Assembly (NCBI GenBank): GCA_965223465.1 | Contig: OZ245025.1 | Span: forward strand, 868,001-932,000 | DNA: 64,000 nt | DNA from: JAAELZ01 sp965223465 | GTDB taxonomy: Bacteria > Pseudomonadota > Gammaproteobacteria > Arenicellales > Poriferihabitantaceae | Direction of reading: 5' to 3' | Shown: positions 54,919 through 62,582 of the stretch, one piece after another | Layout of the letters: every line of letters starts with the position of its first letter | How positions within the stretch are numbered: position 1 is the stretch's first letter | Position numbers and translations under genes: made by a program | The notes under the pieces: model-generated | What the model saw: only the letters and a program-made list of their open reading frames with translations | Databases searched by the model: none | What the model was told of the DNA's origin: nothing

Positions 54919-55769
54919 GTAAAATCGCATACGTAAACGGGCATTTCCTGCCCGAAAATGAAGCCACTGTCTCCATATTTGATCGCGGATTTTTGTTTGG
55001 AGACGGAATCTATGAGGCGGTCTCCGTGCTCGAAGGTAAGTTAGTGGATCTGGCACCTCATCTGGCGCGGCTTGATCGATCCTTAAAGGAAGTCGGTCTG
55101 CGTACATCCTATTCGCATGATCAAATTACGACCATATTAAAAGAGCTGGTCACAAAAAATGAGATGCGTGAAGGGCTGTTATATTTTCAGATAACTCGCG
55201 GCGTCGCGCCGCGCGCCTTTCATTTCCCTCCGCAAAGTGTTGAAAGCAGTTTGGTCGGATTCACCCTACCGATGGCGCTGGCAGAGCGTGTCGAAGCGAA
55301 CGAGGGCGTTAGCGTTATCACCGTTCCTGAGCTACGTTGGAAACGCCGAGATATCAAGTCCATTGGCCTATTACCACAGTGCCTGGGCAAGCAAGCGGCG
55401 ATCGAACAAGACTGTTATGAGGCGTTGATGGTGGAAGATGGCATGATTACCGAAGGCACATCCTCGAGCAGCTATCTGATTAAAAGCAATTCGGTCATCA
55501 CCCGCCCCTTATCGAATGATATTTTACCTGGGGTCACCCGACGCGTGCTGCTATCTCTGGCCAAGGAAGACGATATTAAAATTGAGGAACGACTGTTTAG
55601 CGTTGAAGAGGCTTACGATGCCGATGAGTTTTGCTTAACCGCGGCTTCAAATTTTGTATTACCCGTGGTGAAAATCGATGGAAAAACAATTGGTGACGGT
55701 AAACCCGGCCCGCTAACCAAGCGATTGCGCCAGTTATATATCGAAGAAGCGTTGAGAACAGCGGTCTGA
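54915..55769 (+). CDS. dat: D-amino-acid transaminase (aminotransferase class IV)
   Basis: 284 residues. Class IV fold with FDRGFLFGDGIYEAVSV (22-38), the RGVAPRAFHFP arginine region and catalytic lysine K148 in RRDIKSIGLLPQ, EGTSSSSYLI and LPGVTRRVLL. The DIKS-x-x-LL pattern and RxH loop fit D-alanine aminotransferase rather than IlvE. Supplies D-amino acids for the cell wall. Follows the DsrS-like gene and converges with fabH. Confidence 0.9.
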   Translation: MSKIAYVNGHFLPENEATVSIFDRGFLFGDGIYEAVSVLEGKLVDLAPHLARLDRSLKEVGLRTSYSHDQITTILKELVTKNEMREGLLYFQITRGVAPRAFHFPPQSVESSLVGFTLPMALAERVEANEGVSVITVPELRWKRRDIKSIGLLPQCLGKQAAIEQDCYEALMVEDGMITEGTSSSSYLIKSNSVITRPLSNDILPGVTRRVLLSLAKEDDIKIEERLFSVEEAYDADEFCLTAASNFVLPVVKIDGKTIGDGKPGPLTKRLRQLYIEEALRTAV

Positions 55770-55826
55770 TTCAATTCGAACGTAAGCGCGATAAAAACAA
55801 ATTGCTCACACCCCATACATTTGTGC

Positions 55827-56795
55827 TTATACCGTAATTAAAGCAGATCCCCAAGTAAACCCTCCCCCAAACGCCTCTAACAGAAGATTATGGCCCGGCT
55901 GGATTCTGCCATCACGTATTGCAACATCCAATGCAAGCGGAACCGAAGCGGCAGATGTGTTGCCATGGTTTTGTACCGTAACAATGACCCGCTCCATAGG
56001 TACACCTGCTTTCTTAGCAACCCCTTCAATGATGCGAATATTCGCCTGATGCGGCACCATCCAGTCCACTTCGTCTGCGGATAGCCCATTTTCCTCAAGC
56101 GTTTTGATGGCAAGCGCTGACATTTCTTTGACCGCCCATTTAAACACCTTTTGGCCATCCATTTGCACGAAAGCCTGTCCTTTAAGCATCTCGTCATATT
56201 GTTTAGACACCCCACTGGGCACGCAAAGCAAATCCTGATAGCGGCCATCAGCATGGATATGCGTAGAAAGAATACCCGGGGTATCACTCGCCGTTAGCAC
56301 CACCGCACCTGCGCCATCGCCAAACAACACGCAGGTTCTACGATCGGTCCAGTCGAGAATACGAGAGAATGTTTCGGCACCTACCACCAAAACATTTTTC
56401 GCAGTACCGGCACGTATGTATTGATCAGCGACGGAAAGCGCGTAGGCAAAGCCCGCACAGACGGCTTGCACATCGAAAGCACCACACCCTTGGATGTTTA
56501 GCTTTTCTTGTAAAATACTGGCGCTACTCGGAAATACGACATCGGGGGTGGAAGTCGCCACCACGATCAAATCCAGTCCTTGGGCAGCCAGCCCCGCTGC
56601 CTCTAACGCCTTGAGCGACGCATGTAACGCCAGGTCTGAGGTGTACTCACCTTCTGCGGCAATGCAACGCTGACGAATACCCGTACGCTCATGAATCCAT
56701 TCATCGCTGGTATCAACCATTTGGGCTAATTCATGGTTTGTAAGCACTTTTTCAGGCAAATAACTGCCCGTGCCAATCATGCGCGAGAATGTCAT
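55827..56795 (-). CDS. fabH: Beta-ketoacyl-ACP synthase III FabH
   Basis: 322 residues; starts fatty-acid synthesis by condensing acetyl-CoA with malonyl-ACP. Catalytic C113 (QAVCAGFAYAL), H249 (VPHQANIRI) and N279 (NHGNTSAA) are all present. It follows plsX by 28 bases; the fabD, fabG and acpP genes that usually come next are not here. Confidence 0.97.
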   Translation of the reverse strand: MTFSRMIGTGSYLPEKVLTNHELAQMVDTSDEWIHERTGIRQRCIAAEGEYTSDLALHASLKALEAAGLAAQGLDLIVVATSTPDVVFPSSASILQEKLNIQGCGAFDVQAVCAGFAYALSVADQYIRAGTAKNVLVVGAETFSRILDWTDRRTCVLFGDGAGAVVLTASDTPGILSTHIHADGRYQDLLCVPSGVSKQYDEMLKGQAFVQMDGQKVFKWAVKEMSALAIKTLEENGLSADEVDWMVPHQANIRIIEGVAKKAGVPMERVIVTVQNHGNTSAASVPLALDVAIRDGRIQPGHNLLLEAFGGGFTWGSALITV

Positions 56796-56823
56796 ATTAT
56801 AAGTAAGACTTGATGTAAGGCTG

Positions 56824-57825
56824 CTATTGCTTCAGATAGGATTTAATGTTGTCGATCATACCAGCTTCAACTTCTTTGATCGCCACCTTTATCGCCGCAG
56901 AAAACCCTTTTTCGTCGGCACCACCATGCGACTTGACCACAATACCGTTTAAGCCAACCAGGCTCGCTCCATTAAAGCGTCCTGGTTCAACCTGTCGCTT
57001 AAGCGCTCTGAGCACAGGTGTCGCCACCAGACCTGCGAGTTTTGTCGCTAGGTTTTTACTAAACTCTCGCTTAAGGATAGCTGAAATCATCTTGGCTGCC
57101 CCCTCTGAGGATTTCAGTGCAACGTTGCCCACAAAACCATCACAAACAATAACATCGGTATCGCCCATGTATATATCATCGCCTTCAACAAAACCGATAT
57201 AATTCAATTGGCTTTGTTTAAATAGCTCGGTGGTTTTTTTTACCTGATCGTTTCCCTTAACATCTTCGGCACCCACATTGAGCAAACCCACGGTTGGGTT
57301 TTCGATGTTCTCCACAATGCTGGCAACCGCTGCACCCATTTGACCAAACTGTAACAAGCCCCGCGGTGGCGTATCAACATTCGCGCCAAGATCCAATAAA
57401 TGAGTTACCCCTCCCATACAAGGTAGCGCGGAACAAATTGCAGGACGATCAATGCCTTCAATCATCCGTAAAACAAAGCGCGAAGTTGCCATCAAAGCAC
57501 CGGTATTACCCGCGCTGACACAGGCGTCAACCTCACCGGCTTTTACCAAATTAATGGCCACGCGCATAGAAGAATCCTTTTTCTTGCGTAGCGCGTGTGC
57601 AGGAGCCTCGTCCATGGCCACAACTTGCGAGGCATTTTGAATGCTCAGGCGATCTTTAATCGAGGTATCCGGTGCCAATTCTTGCAGCACTGAGCTTATT
57701 TTTTGCGCATCACCGACAAGCACACAATGCACATCAGAGGCGCGACGCACAGCGCGGATAGCAGCGGGGAGTGTTGTATCAAGCCCTATGTCGCCTCCCA
57801 TAGCGTCGATCGCGATGCGAATCAT
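56824..57825 (-). CDS. plsX: Phosphate acyltransferase PlsX
   Basis: Makes acyl-phosphate from acyl-ACP for phospholipid synthesis. 333 residues with IAIDAMGGDIGLDTTLPA at the start, SAGNTGALMA, VGLLNVGAEDVKGN, DVIVCDGFVGNVALK. 36 bases after rpmF, 28 before fabH, the standard order. Confidence 0.97.
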   Translation of the reverse strand: MIRIAIDAMGGDIGLDTTLPAAIRAVRRASDVHCVLVGDAQKISSVLQELAPDTSIKDRLSIQNASQVVAMDEAPAHALRKKKDSSMRVAINLVKAGEVDACVSAGNTGALMATSRFVLRMIEGIDRPAICSALPCMGGVTHLLDLGANVDTPPRGLLQFGQMGAAVASIVENIENPTVGLLNVGAEDVKGNDQVKKTTELFKQSQLNYIGFVEGDDIYMGDTDVIVCDGFVGNVALKSSEGAAKMISAILKREFSKNLATKLAGLVATPVLRALKRQVEPGRFNGASLVGLNGIVVKSHGGADEKGFSAAIKVAIKEVEAGMIDNIKSYLKQ

Positions 57826-57861
57826 AGCTCGTCCTTGAACGAAGGAAATGAAATTATAACG

Positions 57862-58044
57862 TTACTCACTATCTGGCATTACCACGACTTGCTTGCCGCG
57901 ATAATAGCCCGTTGCTGTAATATGATGACGTCGATGTAATTCACCCGTGGTTTGATCCACAGACAAGGTGCTACCTTTAAGCGAATCATGTGAGCGACGC
58001 ATATCACGACGTGAACGACTTTTCTTGTTTTGTTGAACAGCCAT
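57862..58044 (-). CDS. rpmF: 50S ribosomal protein L32
   Basis: 60 residues, MAVQQNKKSRSRRDMRRSHD, with CxxC motifs replaced (no zinc cysteines) and HHITATGYYRGKQVV; typical of the cysteine-free L32 of gammaproteobacteria. The yceD (DUF177) gene that normally precedes rpmF is absent: upstream lies a 250-base gap and then the divergent protease gene. Confidence 0.96.
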   Translation of the reverse strand: MAVQQNKKSRSRRDMRRSHDSLKGSTLSVDQTTGELHRRHHITATGYYRGKQVVVMPDSE

Positions 58045-58164
58045 AATAATTCCTGTGTTTCAGGGTAAATATCAATTGAGCGCGTGCTTACATTTGCAGC
58101 GCTTTAAAGCCGCGCGATTATAGCGACACTGCTCGCGGCATTCAAAGACTATTTAGCATTTATT

Positions 58165-58186
58165 TATGGCCTTTTAGCCGGCCATA
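58165..58186. repeat. Short inverted repeat in the rpmF / degP gap
   Basis: TATGGCC (58165-58171) and GGCCATA (58180-58186) form a seven-pair stem with an eight-base loop midway between the rpmF start and the divergent protease gene. Could be an operator; no T-run follows. Confidence 0.4.
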
Positions 58187-58294
58187 GCTGCCCGCGAATA
58201 TTAATTATCTGTAACCTAGTTTTCACCCAATAGCAATGTCGTTTTCATTAATATAGCGGCATTGTAATTGTTTTTGAAATACAGGATTGCTCAA

Positions 58295-59812
58295 ATGAAG
58301 TACAAACCAGCTCGTAGCGCAACTATGCAAGCACTTAATCTTAAGACCTGGATGGTCAGCGCAATACTACTTACTGGCATGGCGCTCGCCATTGCAACGC
58401 AGGCGGTAGATGCCAAATCACCTCCTGCCTCCGATAATATAGGTCAAGTGGATGTCAATAACGGTTTTGCTGACCTGGTAAAAGCCGTCAGACCTGCAGT
58501 GGTGAACATTTCTACCACCAACCGCATTAAAACCACGCGCAAGCAACCCCACTTTGGCAACCGAAATGTTCCAGAACTGGACGATTTTCTAAAACGTTTC
58601 TTTGGGGACGAGTTTTTTGGCGATCAACACGGCGCACCACGTTCGCGTGAAACTCATGCGCTCGGATCAGGTTTCATTGTATCTGAAGATGGCGTGGTGG
58701 TCACCAATCATCACGTGATTGAAGACGCCGATGAGATCGAAGTCGTGTTTCAGGATGGCAAACGGTTCCCAGCAAAATTAAAAGGTTCAGACAAAAAAAC
58801 TGATATCGCAGTACTTCAAATCGATACGAGCGGGCCAGTCCCTTACGTCAATTTCGGAGATTCTGACACCGCTGAAGTAGGCGATTGGGTGGTTGCGATT
58901 GGTAACCCGTTTGGCCTGGGAGGTAGCGTCTCCGCGGGTGTGGTATCAGCACGTGGACGAGATATTCAATCCGGCCCTTATGATGATTTTATCCAGATCG
59001 ACGCCCCGATTAACCGCGGTAATTCTGGTGGTCCTTTGTTTAATTTACGCGGTGAAGTCATCGGGGTAAATTCTGCGATTTACTCACCTACGGGTGGCAG
59101 TGTCGGCATCGGCTTTTCCATTCCTTCTGCGTTGGTTGAAAATATTGTCTATCAATTAAACGACAACGGTACCGTCGAACGCGGTTGGTTGGGCGTTCAT
59201 ATTCAAACCGTTAGTGATGAAATAGCAGAAGGGCTCGGCCTGGATGAAGCCTACGGCGCGCTGGTTTCAGAGGTCGTAGAAGACAGTCCTGCGATGCGCG
59301 CTGGCCTGCAATCAGGTGATGTCATCATTAATTACGATGGTAGGCGTATCGATAAAATGCGCGATTTACCCCGACTAGTCGCGAACACACCCGCCAATGA
59401 CGAAGTCGTCTTGGGTGTATGGCGCAATGAAACCACGCGCAATATTTCCGTCGTCATCAGTGAAACCAAGGACGAGCCACAAGAACAAGCTGCTACAACG
59501 ACTGGCTCATCAGAGTCCGAGAATGCACTCGGATTGGCTTTAAGCCCCCTCAATGACGAACTTCGAACGCAATATAGTGTCAAAGAAGGTACAGAGGGGA
59601 TAATTATTACCGATATTGATCCAGCGAGCGAAGCAGCCAGCCGCGGTGTTCGAGTCGGCGATGTGATCAAGCGGATTGGTCGGCAAGATGTAAGTAAAAT
59701 CGGCCAAATTGATGATGCTGTTAAGCAGGCACGCAAAGCCGATAAATCATCAGTATTGTTGTTAATTGAACGTGAGGGTCAGGTTTTATTCGTCGCGATT
59801 CCTATTGAATAA
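58295..59812 (+). CDS. DegP/DegQ-family periplasmic serine protease (Do-like)
   Basis: The frame opens at TTG 58268, but ATG 58295 follows an AGGA site and yields 505 residues with a signal peptide (MKYKPARSAT... to about residue 40). Trypsin-like domain with catalytic H140 (TNHHV), D170 (KTDIAVL) and S244 (GNSGGPL), then two PDZ domains (about 265-355 and 400-500). It degrades or refolds damaged periplasmic proteins and may be in the sigma-E regulon, though no sigma-E promoter was identified. Two hairpins follow its stop. Confidence 0.95.
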   Translation: MKYKPARSATMQALNLKTWMVSAILLTGMALAIATQAVDAKSPPASDNIGQVDVNNGFADLVKAVRPAVVNISTTNRIKTTRKQPHFGNRNVPELDDFLKRFFGDEFFGDQHGAPRSRETHALGSGFIVSEDGVVVTNHHVIEDADEIEVVFQDGKRFPAKLKGSDKKTDIAVLQIDTSGPVPYVNFGDSDTAEVGDWVVAIGNPFGLGGSVSAGVVSARGRDIQSGPYDDFIQIDAPINRGNSGGPLFNLRGEVIGVNSAIYSPTGGSVGIGFSIPSALVENIVYQLNDNGTVERGWLGVHIQTVSDEIAEGLGLDEAYGALVSEVVEDSPAMRAGLQSGDVIINYDGRRIDKMRDLPRLVANTPANDEVVLGVWRNETTRNISVVISETKDEPQEQAATTTGSSESENALGLALSPLNDELRTQYSVKEGTEGIIITDIDPASEAASRGVRVGDVIKRIGRQDVSKIGQIDDAVKQARKADKSSVLLLIEREGQVLFVAIPIE

Positions 59813-60517
59813 ACTCAATTGATCGAGACGAGAAGATTGCGTAGAGGTTACGCAAACCGGTCGCACCAATGATTTCCCTACTCTATTCATTGGCGCGACC
59901 AACACTCTGTTGTTTCCTCAATTTTTGCACAAGGACGTGCTTTTTTTCCTCTCTTACAATCTAGCGGGCACAATGCCTAGAAATTCGGTTTGGTCGGCAT
60001 AACGCGTCCAACTATTAATTAGGCCCTATATCCCTCAATTTCAGTGGCGGTATTTTATGCTAACTAACATATTAATCGCATCAGCGTATCAAAATAGCAC
60101 TCCACGACAATCAAAACGTTGCACAAATAATACAGTTTTTGCCGAAAGCTGGGGCTAATCTCACCCTAACGCCCAAAAACGCTAGCATATCGCAATGTCA
60201 GTTTGCTTTTCCCCCAAGCTAATATCCTCGTATCACAAGAAAAAAGCATTTGTTTCTTTGGGTATCGTACCCATTATCATGACCCATAAACCACGAAGAA
60301 CTCACTCACGTTTCTCAATTAATATCGTTATTATTCTGATAGATACAGAATAAAATAAATGTATTTAGTAAATATTTTTGTTGCTTTTACCCGTATAACA
60401 CCTGAAAATAGCCATTTCTTCAGCATTTAATCAGGAGTAAACTTCGCTGCCGTTTGGTACCACAAGCATTTTGTGAATAAAAACGGGCATCGACTCTCTA
60501 AATTTGGCGGTACCGCA
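59813..60517. other. Intergenic region between protease and cysE
   Basis: 705 bases with no plausible protein or tRNA gene. It starts with two hairpins (59837-59855, 59859-59900) and then is AT-rich to the cysE start. This is the longest gene-free stretch of the window; a small RNA could be hidden here but no promoter/terminator pair stands out. Confidence 0.5.
59837..59900 (+). terminator. Two tandem hairpins after the protease gene
   Basis: First stem TTGCGTA/TACGCAA with a five-base loop (59837-59855). Second, longer stem of 14 positions (59859-59872 with 59887-59900) has a single A/C mismatch and a 14-base loop. They lie 25 and 47 bases after the stop. There is no perfect T-tract, only CTGTTGTTTCC, so they may be an inefficient or Rho-type terminator or an RNA-stabilising structure. 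Confidence 0.5.
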
Positions 60518-61357
60518 ATGGCGACTGAAAAACTAAAGACCAAACCAGAATGGGCCAAACAGCAATCTGATCCAATCTGGACACAAATTCGTAAAGAAGT
60601 AAAAAAACAGGCAGAACAAGAGCCGCTGCTAGCAAGCTTTTTGCATACCACGGTGTTAAAACATAAATCACTGGAAGACACCCTGAGCTTACATCTAGCG
60701 CATAAATTGGATAATGCGACGCTTCCCGGTATTCTATTGCGTGAAATTATAGATGAAGCGCTTAGCACTGATCCTGCGATTGGTAAGGCAATCCGTTCTG
60801 ATCTTACTGCATTTTGTGAACGTGACCCCGCATGTGATCGCTATTCACTTCCCCTACTGTATCTAAAAGGCTTTATGGGGTTGCAAACTTACCGTATAGC
60901 GCATTGGCTTTGGCAACAAAATCGCACCGAACTCGCCTTGTATTTGCAAGGGCGTGTTTCAGAAGTGTTTGGTATCGATATCCACCCAGCGGCAAGAATT
61001 GGCAGAGGTATTATGATTGATCATGGTACTTCTGTGGTTATCGGTGAAACCGCAGTGGTGGCCGACAATGTATCCATGCTGCATGAAGTGACCCTGGGTG
61101 GGACGGGTAAAGATACGGGCGATCGGCACCCTAAAGTTATGTGTGGCGTGTTATTGGGCGCAGGTGCAAAAGTACTGGGTAATGTCACCATTGGCGAGGG
61201 TGCGATGATCGGTGCGGGTAGTGTTGTGCTGACAGATGTACCAGCCCATCGAACCTATGCAGGCATTCCAGCCAAACCGGTAGGTGATGCATTGGACGCG
61301 GACGATGGGAATTTACCTGCCTTCGACATGGATCACTCGCTTTGCTGTGATGACTAA
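60518..61357 (+). CDS. cysE: Serine O-acetyltransferase CysE
   Basis: Activates serine with acetyl-CoA for cysteine synthesis. From ATG 60518 (frame opens at GTG 60473) 279 residues, near the E. coli length of 273. N-terminal helical domain (about 1-140; PLLASFLHTTVLKHKSLEDTL) and left-handed beta-helix with DIHPAARIGRGIMIDHGTSVVIGE and VTLGGTGKDTGDRHPK, catalytic H in DHG. A cysteine pair and acidic residues (SLCCDD) end the protein, where the feedback-sensitive tail lies in other species. Confidence 0.95.
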   Translation: MATEKLKTKPEWAKQQSDPIWTQIRKEVKKQAEQEPLLASFLHTTVLKHKSLEDTLSLHLAHKLDNATLPGILLREIIDEALSTDPAIGKAIRSDLTAFCERDPACDRYSLPLLYLKGFMGLQTYRIAHWLWQQNRTELALYLQGRVSEVFGIDIHPAARIGRGIMIDHGTSVVIGETAVVADNVSMLHEVTLGGTGKDTGDRHPKVMCGVLLGAGAKVLGNVTIGEGAMIGAGSVVLTDVPAHRTYAGIPAKPVGDALDADDGNLPAFDMDHSLCCDD

Positions 61358-61378
61358 ACCAACGCCTGCAGAAAACCC

Positions 61379-62053
61379 ATGCGTAACATACTAGTAACTG
61401 GTGCAAACCGCGGATTAGGGCTCGGCTTTGTACATCATTATCTAGCACAGGGTGACCAGGTATGGGCAGGCTATCGCAATGATGCGAGTGCTTTAACCAG
61501 TTTGCAAAATGATCGCTGCTATCCACTCCAGTGGGATGTTACAAAACCCTTGACTGATTCTGAAAAAGCGAAATTACCCAACGAGATTCATATTTTGATA
61601 AACAATGCTGGCATCTATGGCGATAAGGGCGGGCAAAATCTCAATAACGTACGCAGCGAAGAACTACTAAACGTTTTTCTCATTAATGCGGTCACCCCAA
61701 TACAGGTAGTCCAGACTTTAATGCCCCAGCTAAAGCAGGGCAAAGCAATCATCGCCAATATGAGTTCCAAAATGGGCTCGGTGGCAGATAACAGTAGTGG
61801 CGGCGTATACGCTTATCGCGCTTCGAAGGGCGCGCTATGTAGTATTTCTAAATCCATGGCGGTGGATCTGCAAGAAGTTGGAATTCGTGTGATTACCCTA
61901 CATCCCGGCTGGGTAAAAACCGATATGACTGACCAAACTGGCCTGATCGATGTTGAAACTTCGGTTGCAGGACTGACAACAGTAATTGATAATATTGATC
62001 AATACCCACTTGGTGCCTTCGTCGCCTACGATGGCTCAACCGTACCCTATTGA
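61379..62053 (+). CDS. Short-chain dehydrogenase (CsgA-like)
   Basis: 224 residues, ATG 61379, 21 bases after cysE. TGANRGLG (7-14), NNAGIYG at about 75-81, and catalytic YRASK (about 142-146) are the SDR signatures; LHPGWVKTDMTDQ completes the nucleotide site. The short length and C-terminal FVAYDGSTVPY match the C-factor-like group. Substrate unknown. Confidence 0.92.
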   Translation: MRNILVTGANRGLGLGFVHHYLAQGDQVWAGYRNDASALTSLQNDRCYPLQWDVTKPLTDSEKAKLPNEIHILINNAGIYGDKGGQNLNNVRSEELLNVFLINAVTPIQVVQTLMPQLKQGKAIIANMSSKMGSVADNSSGGVYAYRASKGALCSISKSMAVDLQEVGIRVITLHPGWVKTDMTDQTGLIDVETSVAGLTTVIDNIDQYPLGAFVAYDGSTVPY

Positions 62054-62156
62054 TTAAAATACCACTGCGTTTATAAGCAATAGACATATATTTAAGCACT
62101 TCAATCATAACAACCCAAAACTTAAAAGTTTTGTAAACCTGAAATGAGGATAAGAG

Positions 62157-62540
62157 ATGAATGTTGAAAAAGTTGTTTTTGCGTTTTTTATACTATTCGC
62201 GCTGACCTTAAACTTCGGTTTTTTCCTCGGTGATTTAACTGATCCGGTCCAACACAGCCCATACAGCCTGTTCGCTGCGGTCGTGGTCAGCTTGATTGCT
62301 ACCGTGCTTAAAATTGGTCATCGTACACATGTCGATGCCGTATTGCTGGCGACTTCCTTGGTCGCTGACTTGCAGTTAGTAGCGGCCTGTATTATCTGGG
62401 GCGTTGTGGTTTATGCCATGGGCATCGATATGAACGCGCATTACATGGCCATCATCGTTTCTCTTTCCGGTGGCGCATTACTGGCGAATATCGTTTCCGT
62501 TATCATCCTGATATTAGAAACGTCTATGCAACGTCTGTAG
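62157..62540 (+). CDS. Small membrane protein, DUF6394-like
   Basis: 127 residues with four hydrophobic segments (1-22, 38-54, 62-90, 95-122). FFLGDLTDPVQHSPYSLFAAVVVSLIATVLKIGHRT (two segments) and VLLATSLVADLQLVAAC recall DUF6394, a family that sits beside TrkA-type potassium channel genes. It precedes such a channel by 42 bases here, so a role with that channel is likely. Confidence 0.75.
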   Translation: MNVEKVVFAFFILFALTLNFGFFLGDLTDPVQHSPYSLFAAVVVSLIATVLKIGHRTHVDAVLLATSLVADLQLVAACIIWGVVVYAMGIDMNAHYMAIIVSLSGGALLANIVSVIILILETSMQRL

Positions 62541-62582
62541 GCTTTGCAATAAGCGCCCTACTTGGGTCATTTCCCTAGTCCG

